64,000 nt of DNA, from NCBI RefSeq assembly GCF_000374005.1, contig NZ_KB893134.1, forward strand, positions 592,643 through 656,642. The letters are read 5' to 3'. Positions 51,120-58,667 of the stretch are shown piece after piece. The position numbers and the translations under genes are program-made. Origin of the DNA: Kiloniella laminariae DSM 19542. Its GTDB lineage: Bacteria; Pseudomonadota; Alphaproteobacteria; Kiloniellales; Kiloniellaceae. Within the stretch, counting starts at the first letter, position 1. Each line of letters starts with the position of its first letter. The notes beneath the pieces were generated by a model. That model had not been told where the DNA came from. It ran no database searches and worked only from the letters and a program-made list of their open reading frames with translations.

Positions 51120-52050
51120 TGAAAAGGGGAAACCCCTGTTTCAAAAGGTTGCTTTGATCGGCATTGGCCTGATCGGGTCTTCGCTGGCACGCGCGATCAA
51201 GAAAAAGGCGCTGGCATCAGAAGTTGTGACCTGCGCCCGTTCCGAGGCAACACGCAACACGGTTGAGAAACTGGGCCTGGTTGATGCAGTTTATGACAGC
51301 CCGGCAGAAGCGGTCAGGGATGCTGATCTTGTCATTCTCTGTACGCCAGTCAGCACTTATGATGATCTGGCTGCCGCAATGGCACCGTCTTTGAAGGCGG
51401 GAGCCATTGTCAGTGATGTTGGTTCGGTCAAAGAATCTGTTATTCGGGATGTGGGACAACATCTGCCTGATGGGGTCCATTTTGTTCCTGGGCATCCGAT
51501 TGCAGGAACCGAACACTCCGGACCGGAGGCAGGCTTCGCTGAATTGTTTGAAGGGCGCTGGTGTATTCTTACCCCGGTGGTTGGGACAGATGCCCGGGCA
51601 ATCGAGAAGGTTTCAAACTTCTGGGCTGCTCTGGGAAGTATGGTTGAAATCATGACCCCGCATCGGCATGACAAGGTTCTGGCGATTACATCGCATTTGC
51701 CGCACCTTATTGCCTATACCATCGTTGGGACGGCAACGGATCTGGAAGAAACCGATCAGAATGATGTCATCAAATTCTCTGCTGGTGGCTTCAGGGACTT
51801 TACCCGAATTGCAGCTTCTGATCCGATCATGTGGCGAGATGTCTTCCTCAACAACCGAGAAGCTGTACTTGAGATGTTACAGCGTTTCACCGAGGATTTG
51901 ACTGTCTTGCAGCGGGCGGTACGCTGGGGTGAGGGAGATGTTCTTGAGGATCTCTTTCGTCGGACCCGGGAAGTTCGCCGGGGTATTGTCGATGCCCATC
52001 AGGCTGGAACATTTGATGCGCGTGAACCGGATGATGAGTTGAAGAAATAA
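51112..52050 (+). CDS. tyrC: prephenate/arogenate dehydrogenase
   Basis: Oxidative decarboxylation of prephenate (or arogenate) toward tyrosine. The 312-residue protein has the NAD(P) loop VALIGIGLIGSSLARAI, ILCTPV, SDVGSVKESV, the active-site GHPIAGTEHSGPEA with its His, and the catalytic-domain segment ITSHLPHLIAY; RDFTRIAASDPIMWRD near the C-terminal dimer region is typical. No ACT domain is present, so feedback control must be elsewhere. The ATG overlapping the hisC stop is preferred to a TTG two codons earlier. A hairpin terminator follows. Confidence 0.94.
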   Translation: MDDEKGKPLFQKVALIGIGLIGSSLARAIKKKALASEVVTCARSEATRNTVEKLGLVDAVYDSPAEAVRDADLVILCTPVSTYDDLAAAMAPSLKAGAIVSDVGSVKESVIRDVGQHLPDGVHFVPGHPIAGTEHSGPEAGFAELFEGRWCILTPVVGTDARAIEKVSNFWAALGSMVEIMTPHRHDKVLAITSHLPHLIAYTIVGTATDLEETDQNDVIKFSAGGFRDFTRIAASDPIMWRDVFLNNREAVLEMLQRFTEDLTVLQRAVRWGEGDVLEDLFRRTREVRRGIVDAHQAGTFDAREPDDELKK

Positions 52051-52067
52051 TCAAGATGTTCTTTGTG

Positions 52068-52096
52068 AAACAGGCTCCCGATTTGGGGGCCTGTTT
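52068..52096 (+). terminator. terminator after the aromatic operon
   Basis: AAACAGGC-TCCC and GGGG-CCTGTTT form a stem of about 11 bp with one mismatch-like T-G pair around GATTT, 17 bases after the dehydrogenase stop. The flanking A/T tracts also face the convergent DUF2125 gene. Confidence 0.8.
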
Positions 52097-52114
52097 GCAT
52101 ATGGGGCGGTGCTA

Positions 52115-53188
52115 TTATTGAACCAGGGGTGGCAAGGGAAACAAGGCTATGGGACCAAGTGAAAGCCAGCCATCCTGAAGGAGCAGGGGCACATTGATTT
52201 CATGACGTCCCCGACTGTTGGTTTTACCAAGAGCCGCAAGTGATAGTTTGATGCCGAAACTTTGTCCTTTGCTCAGAAGGTCAGATTTTTCCATCTGTTC
52301 GACTACCCCGTCAGCCCCTTCAATCCGGCTGTCGAGCTTCCCTTCGGGACGCAGCCGATTGTCGAGCGTCAGTTCCCCACGGGCATCGACAAGCAAAGGC
52401 CCCCAGCGAAGGCTGGCATCATGCAGGGATAAAAATCCGCCAGTGTCTCTCCAGAGGTGAAGTGCCTTGTCGAGTTTTGCCTTTGGGATATCGCCGTAGA
52501 GAGTAGTTTCCAGACGCAGTTGGGATATTGGACCTTTCAGGGGTGTTTTTTCCAGTTCAGGGTGGTTGATATCTTGGGCGTTCAGGGTGATGTCGAATTC
52601 CTGTAACGTTGTTCCTGCCGAAGCAGGACGAAGAGGACCCAAAGTACTGTCCAGACTTGCGATCTCCAGAGGGTGATGCCCTTCGCGCTGGATGAAGAGC
52701 GCATCGGCCTGCAGGCGGGCATGAAGAAGTTCCCCTTTCAGGGTGATCCTTGCTGTCGCTGTGGCCTTGTTGCTTTGTACTCGAACTGCGGGTTCCTGAT
52801 GAGGCAGCCCATCGATCAGGTGTTCTGCGGAAAGATCGAGTGACATTGAGAGCGGAGACCAGGGAGCTGCCTCGGCGATCAACTTTTCTGTCTGCCAGTA
52901 CCAGCCTTCAGGAGAGCGAATTTTGGGATTTTGCAGGCTTGCTTTCACAATAAAGGGGAAGCCCGAGAGCGCTAGTTCGCCATGGGTGATTTCAAAGCCC
53001 CGTGCCTGTTGTTTTTCAACCCAGCGTGACAAACCTGTTTCCATCTGTTTCGCGGCCCAAAACCAATAGGCAACCGCTAGAGCAAAAACAAGAATGCACA
53101 GAATGATTCCTGCAAAAAACATACGCTTTGCCAAGTTGCCGGGTGCAGGGGGGAGAGAGGATGATGTTTCTGGTGGGGCAACCGACAT
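52115..53188 (-). CDS. DUF2125 domain-containing membrane-anchored protein
   Basis: A 357-residue protein with a Pro-rich cytoplasmic N-terminus, one membrane segment at about 25-46 and a long periplasmic part. GLSRWVEKQQARGFEITHGELALSGFPF right after the anchor is the family signature; the remainder is beta-rich with repeated strand patterns such as LRLETTLYGDI and LSLHDASLRWGPLLVDARGELTLD, which recall AsmA-like or YdgA-like envelope proteins. Function unknown. It stands alone between the aromatic operon and a ChaC-like gene. Confidence 0.88.
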   Translation of the reverse strand: MSVAPPETSSSLPPAPGNLAKRMFFAGIILCILVFALAVAYWFWAAKQMETGLSRWVEKQQARGFEITHGELALSGFPFIVKASLQNPKIRSPEGWYWQTEKLIAEAAPWSPLSMSLDLSAEHLIDGLPHQEPAVRVQSNKATATARITLKGELLHARLQADALFIQREGHHPLEIASLDSTLGPLRPASAGTTLQEFDITLNAQDINHPELEKTPLKGPISQLRLETTLYGDIPKAKLDKALHLWRDTGGFLSLHDASLRWGPLLVDARGELTLDNRLRPEGKLDSRIEGADGVVEQMEKSDLLSKGQSFGIKLSLAALGKTNSRGRHEINVPLLLQDGWLSLGPIALFPLPPLVQ

Positions 53189-53315
53189 GGGCTCTTGTCT
53201 CGCGAGTGACTGAAAGGTGTTCTGAATAACTATTTCTGGTGATCCCTTTATGTTCGGGAAGCCAGTCGATAAACTTTCTTGTTCATACGCATAGACGATT
53301 CGGAGTAATGGAGCA

Positions 53316-53906
53316 ATGTCGACCCCTGAACTGAGGGCCTTTTATGATGAACACCTGCCTGTTGAACCCGGCCGGGAGTTCTGGGTCTTTGGATATGGCT
53401 CCCTGATGTGGAATCCCGGTTTTCCTCATGTGGAAGTTCAGCCTGCGACACTGCAGGGATATCACCGGCATTTCTGTATCTATTCCTATTTTTACAGAGG
53501 AACACCTGACTGCCCTGGACTGGTTTTGGGACTGGATCAGGGGGAGTCCTGTATTGGCATGGCTTATCGGGTTCCGGCAGCGGAACGGGATGTGGTTCTG
53601 GATTATCTGTTCGAGCGGGAAATGATTTCCGGTGTTTATCACCCCCGCTGGGTTGAGGTTGAGTTGAAATCCGGGGAGAAAATCCCGACGGCAACGTTTG
53701 TTGCAGATGTTGAACACGAACAATATGCCGGAAAGTTGAGCAAGCAGGAGCTGATTGCCCATGTTCTGCAGGGAGTGGGCAGCAGCGGTCGCTGTTACGA
53801 ATATCTTGAAAATACCGTTAAACACCTCAAAGCACTAGAGATCAACGATCCTGGCCTTGAAGAGCTGTTGCTGGAGGTTCAGGAAGCCATGAAGACGCTT
53901 CCCTGA
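53316..53906 (+). CDS. glutathione-specific gamma-glutamylcyclotransferase (ChaC-like)
   Basis: A 196-residue protein with the ChaC signature FWVFGYGSLMWNPGF (about 22-36), which forms the anion-binding loop, followed by RHFCIYSYFYRGTPDCPGLVLGL and the acidic YLFEREMISGVY that holds the catalytic Glu. ChaC enzymes split glutathione into 5-oxoproline and Cys-Gly. Its earlier naming as a cation transport regulator is historical. It is monocistronic, divergent from the DUF2125 gene and convergent with the small zinc-ribbon gene. Confidence 0.9.
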   Translation: MSTPELRAFYDEHLPVEPGREFWVFGYGSLMWNPGFPHVEVQPATLQGYHRHFCIYSYFYRGTPDCPGLVLGLDQGESCIGMAYRVPAAERDVVLDYLFEREMISGVYHPRWVEVELKSGEKIPTATFVADVEHEQYAGKLSKQELIAHVLQGVGSSGRCYEYLENTVKHLKALEINDPGLEELLLEVQEAMKTLP

Positions 53907-53941
53907 AAACCTAAAAACCTATGGTCACTTGGAGAGGTGCT

Positions 53942-54142
53942 TTAGTGTAACAGTGTGTTGAAATAGGCAATCAGGGCATCGACGTCGGTCAAGAGCCAGA
54001 ACAGGCCGATGACGATTATGCCGCCAAGCGGTAATGTATACCAGGGATGGCTGATCGGGACATGTTCGCCACAGGCATAGCAAATGTCATCGTCCCGTCC
54101 TATCTCGGTGGAGCATTTGGGGCACTTTCTCGGCTCAGCCAT
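53942..54142 (-). CDS. small zinc-ribbon membrane protein
   Basis: A 66-residue protein. The N-terminal half is a zinc ribbon with CPKC and CYAC pairs (Cys8, Cys11, Cys22, Cys25); the second half is one membrane segment (about 38-58, PLGGIIVIGLFWLLTDV). Its start overlaps the end of the acyltransferase gene by eight bases, making it the last gene of ftsE-ftsX-ydcF-plsC. No function is known to me. The intact Cys pairs and tight coupling argue that it is real. Confidence 0.82.
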   Translation of the reverse strand: MAEPRKCPKCSTEIGRDDDICYACGEHVPISHPWYTLPLGGIIVIGLFWLLTDVDALIAYFNTLLH

Positions 54143-54875
54143 TCTCTTTCGCCTCTGCTTGACGGGCCTCGTCCATTAGACGGTTACTGGCTTCTTCAAT
54201 CGTGTCTTGCATTCTCTTCATGAAAGCCTTGCGATCAAGACCAGGGGGGATCGGCGGCAAATACTCCATGATAATCTTGCCTGGTTTCTTGACAAAAGCA
54301 TCGCGTCCCCAGAACAGGCCAGAGTTCAAAGCCACGGGGCTAACTGTTACACCAAGTCCGGTATAGAGAGCTGCAATCCCTGTCTGATAACTGGGTTCCT
54401 GGCCAGGTGTTGCCCGAGTGCCTTCAGGGAAAATGATAATAGGCCGCTTGTCAGATAAGGGTTTTTGAGATTCCTTGATCATCTGGCGCAGGGCTTTGGT
54501 TCCTGCCTTCCGGTCAATTGCGACGACCCCGCCTTTCCAGAGATACCAGCCGAACATCGGAATACGCAACAGCTCTTTTTTCAGAATAAAACAGGGGTTG
54601 GTATTAAAGGCCATCAGGGCAATGGTTTCCCAGGCCGACTGGTGTTTGCTGACAAGAAGAAAGCCTTGATCCTTTGGACGGTTTTCTACGCCCCGGATTT
54701 CATATGTCGTGCCACAGATTACCTTGAGCAACCAGAAGACCACGATCGCCCAGTAATGCCCGGCGACAAGCATGAAGCGTTGTGGAAAGACCATGAGGAG
54801 AAGACAGGGGGTGAAATAGAGAAGACACCAGATCAGATAGCAGACGTTAAACGTCAGGGAACGTAGAAAAATCAT
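54135..54875 (-). CDS. plsC: 1-acyl-sn-glycerol-3-phosphate acyltransferase family protein
   Basis: Glycerolipid acyltransferase of 246 residues. The N-terminal 50 residues hold one or two membrane segments. The catalytic block is KHQSAWE (77-83), an H-x4-E form where H-x4-D is classic; this variant is common in one PlsC subgroup. The glycerol-phosphate-binding motif is FPEGTR (149-154). It probably makes phosphatidic acid, but acyl donor and acceptor are inferred. It starts four bases after ydcF and overlaps the zinc-ribbon gene. Confidence 0.9.
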   Translation of the reverse strand: MIFLRSLTFNVCYLIWCLLYFTPCLLLMVFPQRFMLVAGHYWAIVVFWLLKVICGTTYEIRGVENRPKDQGFLLVSKHQSAWETIALMAFNTNPCFILKKELLRIPMFGWYLWKGGVVAIDRKAGTKALRQMIKESQKPLSDKRPIIIFPEGTRATPGQEPSYQTGIAALYTGLGVTVSPVALNSGLFWGRDAFVKKPGKIIMEYLPPIPPGLDRKAFMKRMQDTIEEASNRLMDEARQAEAKENG

Positions 54876-54879
54876 TGGT

Positions 54880-55509
54880 TTATCCGATCAGTTTGTCTCG
54901 TAAATCTTCACCCCAGTTTCGTATCTGGGCCAAAAGAAATTTATTATATTCAGAAAGAATCAAGGTCATGCTGCCAGGCCACATCCACCAGTCCTTGTGT
55001 CTCACATTTGCAGGAAACACCGGATAAGGCTGGATGGTTGCCCTGGGCATGGCATGACGGAATTCCAGTAAACTTCGGGGCATATGATAAGAAGCTGTCA
55101 CAAGACGCAGGGATCTGTACCCCTGTTCATCCAGCCAGCTCTTGGTTTCAAGGGCGTTGCCTCTGGTATCATCTGCTTCATATCCCAGGGTGACACAACA
55201 TTCCAGATTGTTGGGGGCCTGTTGGGAAAGCGAGAGCAGCTCCCGAACCTCAACGCCTTGATAGACACCCGAGATAAAAAGTTTTTTTGCCTGGCCGTTG
55301 GCGAGAAGCTCCAGACCTGTATTGATCCTGTCACTGCCGCCCGTAAGCACGACGATGGCATCAACAGGTGCGACATCGTTGCTTGTTTCTTCGGGCAGGG
55401 TCGCCGCAAACCAGAAAAAGCCCCCGATCCAGAGGAGAAGGCTTGAAACAATAACAAATGAGCTTAACCGCAGGCTAATAAAGCTGCCTTTTGCTGATCT
55501 ACGAAACAC
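54880..55509 (-). CDS. YdcF family protein (DUF218)
   Basis: A 209-residue protein with an N-terminal membrane anchor (about 14-35) and a DUF218 domain. Family motifs are VDAIVVLTGGSDRINTGLELL near the start of the domain, FISGVYQGVEV, the conserved DTRGNALETKSWL and VTASYHMPRSLLEFR. ElyC and SanA, relatives in E. coli, act on envelope integrity under stress, so a cell-envelope role is plausible. It lies 45 bases after ftsX and just before plsC in the same operon. Confidence 0.9.
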   Translation of the reverse strand: MFRRSAKGSFISLRLSSFVIVSSLLLWIGGFFWFAATLPEETSNDVAPVDAIVVLTGGSDRINTGLELLANGQAKKLFISGVYQGVEVRELLSLSQQAPNNLECCVTLGYEADDTRGNALETKSWLDEQGYRSLRLVTASYHMPRSLLEFRHAMPRATIQPYPVFPANVRHKDWWMWPGSMTLILSEYNKFLLAQIRNWGEDLRDKLIG

Positions 55510-55554
55510 AAAGAGAATCTTTCCTGTTTTTCACATCACCATTCCCATGTCGTA

Positions 55555-56445
55555 TCACGGCATTAAGGCGAGACTGCGAAGCACAGTCAGTCGGGCAGTG
55601 ATCATGGCAACAAGGGAGGCCCCGACCGGAATAAGAAGGAGAAGACCCCATTCTGTTGCGGTGAGGGTAAAGCTTGGAAGCAGGGCACTGTTTGCCTGTC
55701 CGAGAAGGGTGCTGAAGGCTGCGATGGTCAGGCCGGCAAGGAGGAGACCTGCAAAACCACCCGCCATACTCAGCTTCAGGGCATGAAGCTGAAACCGGTT
55801 GGCGATGTAGGCATCCTGGGCCCCCATCAAATGAAAAAGCTCAACGACCTGTCGGTGAATGGCAAGGCCCATTCTGGTGACAAGGATAACCATAAGTGCT
55901 GCTGCCCCACCCACCAAAAGCACAACCAACAGGGAGACAGTTCCAATGATTTTGGCAAGGCCCAGAAGATTTCCCAACCAGCGTTGATGGTCATCAATAC
56001 TGGCTGTTGGCAGTTTTTCAGCCGTTAAGACCTTTACGGCGTCAAGCGTCCGGGCGGAAGATTGCGAAAGCTCGATGGAAATAAGCAGGGGGATCGGCAG
56101 ATCGTGGAGTACGACATCTTTTCCCAGCCAGGGTTCAAGCAGTTTATTCAGTTCACCATCGGTGAGCATTTCCGCTTTTTTGACATCGGGAATTTTTTTA
56201 AATTCCTGCAGAAGCAACGCAGTCTTTTTTTCGATGGCCTGACGTTCAGCAGGTGACTGGCCTGCAGGAACCTGGATCGTAAGGCTGTTGGACAAGCCCT
56301 GATCCCAGCGATTGGCCAGTTTGTTCATGGTGAGGGCAACAATAAGGGACATGGTTGCCAGATAAACCATGACGGCGATCAGCCAGGGTAAAAAACGGCT
56401 GGAGGCATCTTTGTCCAAGGGAACATCGTTACGAGAACCGAACAT
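55555..56445 (-). CDS. ftsX: cell division ABC-like permease FtsX
   Basis: Membrane partner of FtsE, 296 residues. It has a cytoplasmic N-terminus, a first membrane segment (about 20-42), a periplasmic domain (45-160, LTIQVPAGQSPAERQAIEKK) and three more membrane segments (about 170-195, 225-245, 265-290). The coupling segment VTRMGLAIHRQVVELFHLMGAQDAYIANRF is typical. FtsEX turns ATP hydrolysis into activation of peptidoglycan hydrolases at division. Its ATG directly follows the ftsE TGA. Confidence 0.93.
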   Translation of the reverse strand: MFGSRNDVPLDKDASSRFLPWLIAVMVYLATMSLIVALTMNKLANRWDQGLSNSLTIQVPAGQSPAERQAIEKKTALLLQEFKKIPDVKKAEMLTDGELNKLLEPWLGKDVVLHDLPIPLLISIELSQSSARTLDAVKVLTAEKLPTASIDDHQRWLGNLLGLAKIIGTVSLLVVLLVGGAAALMVILVTRMGLAIHRQVVELFHLMGAQDAYIANRFQLHALKLSMAGGFAGLLLAGLTIAAFSTLLGQANSALLPSFTLTATEWGLLLLIPVGASLVAMITARLTVLRSLALMP

Positions 56446-57162
56446 TCAGGCTGCCCCACTCTCGGTGTTCTGTTCTATGGTTTGCGCCGAGCGAATCAGA
56501 CGGACTTCACCATTGATGATCTTGAATACCGGGTGGTTAAACCGGTTAACGAGGGCTTCGTTATGAGAGGCAACGACGATGGTTGTGCCCCGTTTGTTGA
56601 GCTCTTCGAAAAGAAACAGAAGTCGCTCGGCTATTTTGTCATCCAGATTCCCGGTCGGTTCATCGGCAAGCAGCAGACTGGGGCGGCCGATAACAGCCCT
56701 GGCGATTGCTACGCGTTGCTGTTGGCCGCCAGAAAGAGTTGGTGGTTTTGAATCAAGATTATCCGCAAGCCCAACCCAGGCAAGAAGTTCACTGACGTTA
56801 CGTCGTACCTTTTCCAGCGGCATGCCGGTGATGGTCAGCGGGAGAGCAACATTTTCCAGGGCACTGAGGTGATCAAGCAGGCGGAAGTCCTGGAATATAA
56901 TACCAATTCTTCTGCGCAACATGCTGGTTTCTTTGCGATCAAGCTGTGAAACATCGCGCCCGAAAAGGCTGAGCCTTCCTGTGGTAGGGCGATGAGCCAG
57001 ATACATCAGGCGCAGTAAAGAGGATTTCCCCGCGCCACTGGGGCCGACCATGAAATGAAATGATCCGGGCTCCAGTGTCAGGTTGACCTGATGAAGCACA
57101 TCGGGACCGTTTCCGTAGCGCAAATGGACATCCTGAAAACGAACCAAAGGTTTGAAATCCAT
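56446..57162 (-). CDS. ftsE: cell division ATP-binding protein FtsE
   Basis: ATPase of FtsEX, 238 residues. Walker A is GPSGAGKS (40-47), the Q-loop is IIFQDFRLLDHLSALENVALPL, the signature is LSGGQQQRVAIARA, Walker B is LLLADEPTGNLD and the switch His is in VVASHN. The C-terminal 25 residues extend past the core. First gene of ftsE-ftsX-ydcF-plsC-zinc ribbon. It is divergent from the DUF3426 gene with 197 bases between starts. Confidence 0.95.
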   Translation of the reverse strand: MDFKPLVRFQDVHLRYGNGPDVLHQVNLTLEPGSFHFMVGPSGAGKSSLLRLMYLAHRPTTGRLSLFGRDVSQLDRKETSMLRRRIGIIFQDFRLLDHLSALENVALPLTITGMPLEKVRRNVSELLAWVGLADNLDSKPPTLSGGQQQRVAIARAVIGRPSLLLADEPTGNLDDKIAERLLFLFEELNKRGTTIVVASHNEALVNRFNHPVFKIINGEVRLIRSAQTIEQNTESGAA

Positions 57163-57359
57163 GGCAGTGAAAGAGGATCAAACAATGGCATATTTTATCT
57201 GGGAGCGTAAAGGCTTGTGCTGCTAATATTCTCTGAGTCCCGGAGTGGGAGACAAAACTGGATGTGCTTGTCTTGCCTTCGCTTTTCCCGCACCCTATAA
57301 ATTAAAGTCGTAATGATATCGTTACTCCCGAATATGCTTCTTCGCTGGTGGTGGGCCCA

Positions 57360-58166
57360 ATGATTCTTTCTTGTCCTGAATGTAGCAGCAAGTTTCGACT
57401 TGATTCTGCAGCACTGGGTACTGACGGACGTAAAGTCCGGTGCAGCAGTTGTCGCCATGTCTGGTTACAGCTGCCGGAGGAAGAAACGACCGAAATAGAA
57501 GTTTCTGACGCAGCTGCTGAGAACAGTGGCAGCCAGGTTGACGGGGGATCTTTTGATAACGAGACAGATGATTTTTCTGATGAGGCGCTAAGTGGACCAC
57601 CTCCGCTTGATGATGACTTTGTTGAGCCGGGTAAAAAAATCAGAAACAAGCGTCCGAAAGGTTTTGCCCCGGACCGTCAGGAAAAGAAAGGTCGCGGGGG
57701 ATTGTGGGGCTGGCTGTTGCTCCTGCTGGTTCTGGGCGGACTGGGTTATGGTTTCTGGTTCGAAAGAATCCTGATTGTCTCGACGGTGCCCGAAGCGATG
57801 AAACTCTATGCTCTGGTCGATCTAGAGGTCGAGTTCCCGGCAGGGAAAGGTCTGGAGATTGAAAACCAGAAGAATGAACGGGCGACGAACGATGGCAAGA
57901 AAGTCATCGTCGTTTCAGGAGATGTGAAAAACATCACAGGAGAAGTTATTATTGTGCCCAAGCTGATCGGTGCTTTGCTCGATCAGGATGGAAGGGCTGT
58001 ATCCCGGAAAACGCTAAAGCTCGATGTGTCTTTCCTGGCACCGAACGAGACAACCAGCTTTTCCATAGAACTGGTAAATTCCTCCAAAGCCGTGCTGTCG
58101 GATGTGCGCTTCATTTCTGATGAAGAAGCTTTGCAAATTCCTGATTTTGAACCGTTGGAAGAGTAA
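57360..58166 (+). CDS. MJ0042 zinc-finger / DUF3426 membrane protein
   Basis: A 268-residue protein. The N-terminus is an MJ0042-type zinc finger (CPECSSKFRLDSAALGTDGRKVRCSSCRHVW: Cys5, Cys8, then a CxxC pair). An acidic linker (about 45-95), a basic stretch, one membrane segment (about 117-137) and a C-terminal DUF3426-like beta domain follow, with VVSGDVKNITGEVIIVPKL. Such genes are commonly beside ftsE in alphaproteobacteria; function is unknown. The ATG at 57360 is preferred to GTG codons just before. cpdR follows on the same strand. Confidence 0.88.
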   Translation: MILSCPECSSKFRLDSAALGTDGRKVRCSSCRHVWLQLPEEETTEIEVSDAAAENSGSQVDGGSFDNETDDFSDEALSGPPPLDDDFVEPGKKIRNKRPKGFAPDRQEKKGRGGLWGWLLLLLVLGGLGYGFWFERILIVSTVPEAMKLYALVDLEVEFPAGKGLEIENQKNERATNDGKKVIVVSGDVKNITGEVIIVPKLIGALLDQDGRAVSRKTLKLDVSFLAPNETTSFSIELVNSSKAVLSDVRFISDEEALQIPDFEPLEE

Positions 58167-58278
58167 GAAAACAGTCTGAATTCTTGTGGCGACTTATGCC
58201 ATAGCTTCACGCTTCCCATCGTGATACCTTGTAGGTAACATAACGTTAACCAAACTTTTTGTTGCGGTGGTGGATACG

Positions 58279-58659
58279 ATGGCAAAAATCTTGATTGCCG
58301 AAGATGACAAAGCTGTTCGTAGCTTCGTTGCCCGTGCGTTGACGCACAAGCAACATGAAGTAAAGACGGTTGGCGATGGGATGCAGGCCCTGGAAGCGCT
58401 GCATGAAGAAAGTTTTGATCTTTTGATTACAGATATCGTTATGCCCGGCCTGGACGGCATAGGTCTTGCTCTCAAGGTTGCCAAAGACGCACCGGACATG
58501 CCTGTACTTTTGATGACCGGATATTCTGCGGAAAAACAGCGGGCTCATAATCTTGAAGAGCTGGTTTTCCAGGTTGTGACCAAGCCTTTCAGTCTTAAAC
58601 AGATCTGTGCTGCTGCTGAAGCGGCGCTTGAAGGCAAAGCCTTGCAGCTGGAGACCTAG
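58279..58659 (+). CDS. cpdR: CpdR-like single-domain response regulator
   Basis: A 126-residue receiver. ILIAEDDKAVRSFV gives the acidic pair, LLITDIVMPGLDG the phosphorylated Asp, LLMTGYSAEKQRAHNLEEL the switch Thr and VTKPFSLKQI the conserved Lys. The length and this wording match CpdR, which in Caulobacter, when unphosphorylated, brings substrates to ClpXP during the cell cycle. Location beside ftsE and the DUF3426 gene fits a cell-cycle role. GGTGG precedes the ATG by eight bases; GTG codons four and three codons upstream are alternatives. Assignment as CpdR ortholog is by recognition. Confidence 0.85.
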   Translation: MAKILIAEDDKAVRSFVARALTHKQHEVKTVGDGMQALEALHEESFDLLITDIVMPGLDGIGLALKVAKDAPDMPVLLMTGYSAEKQRAHNLEELVFQVVTKPFSLKQICAAAEAALEGKALQLET

Positions 58660-58667
58660 AAAAAAGG

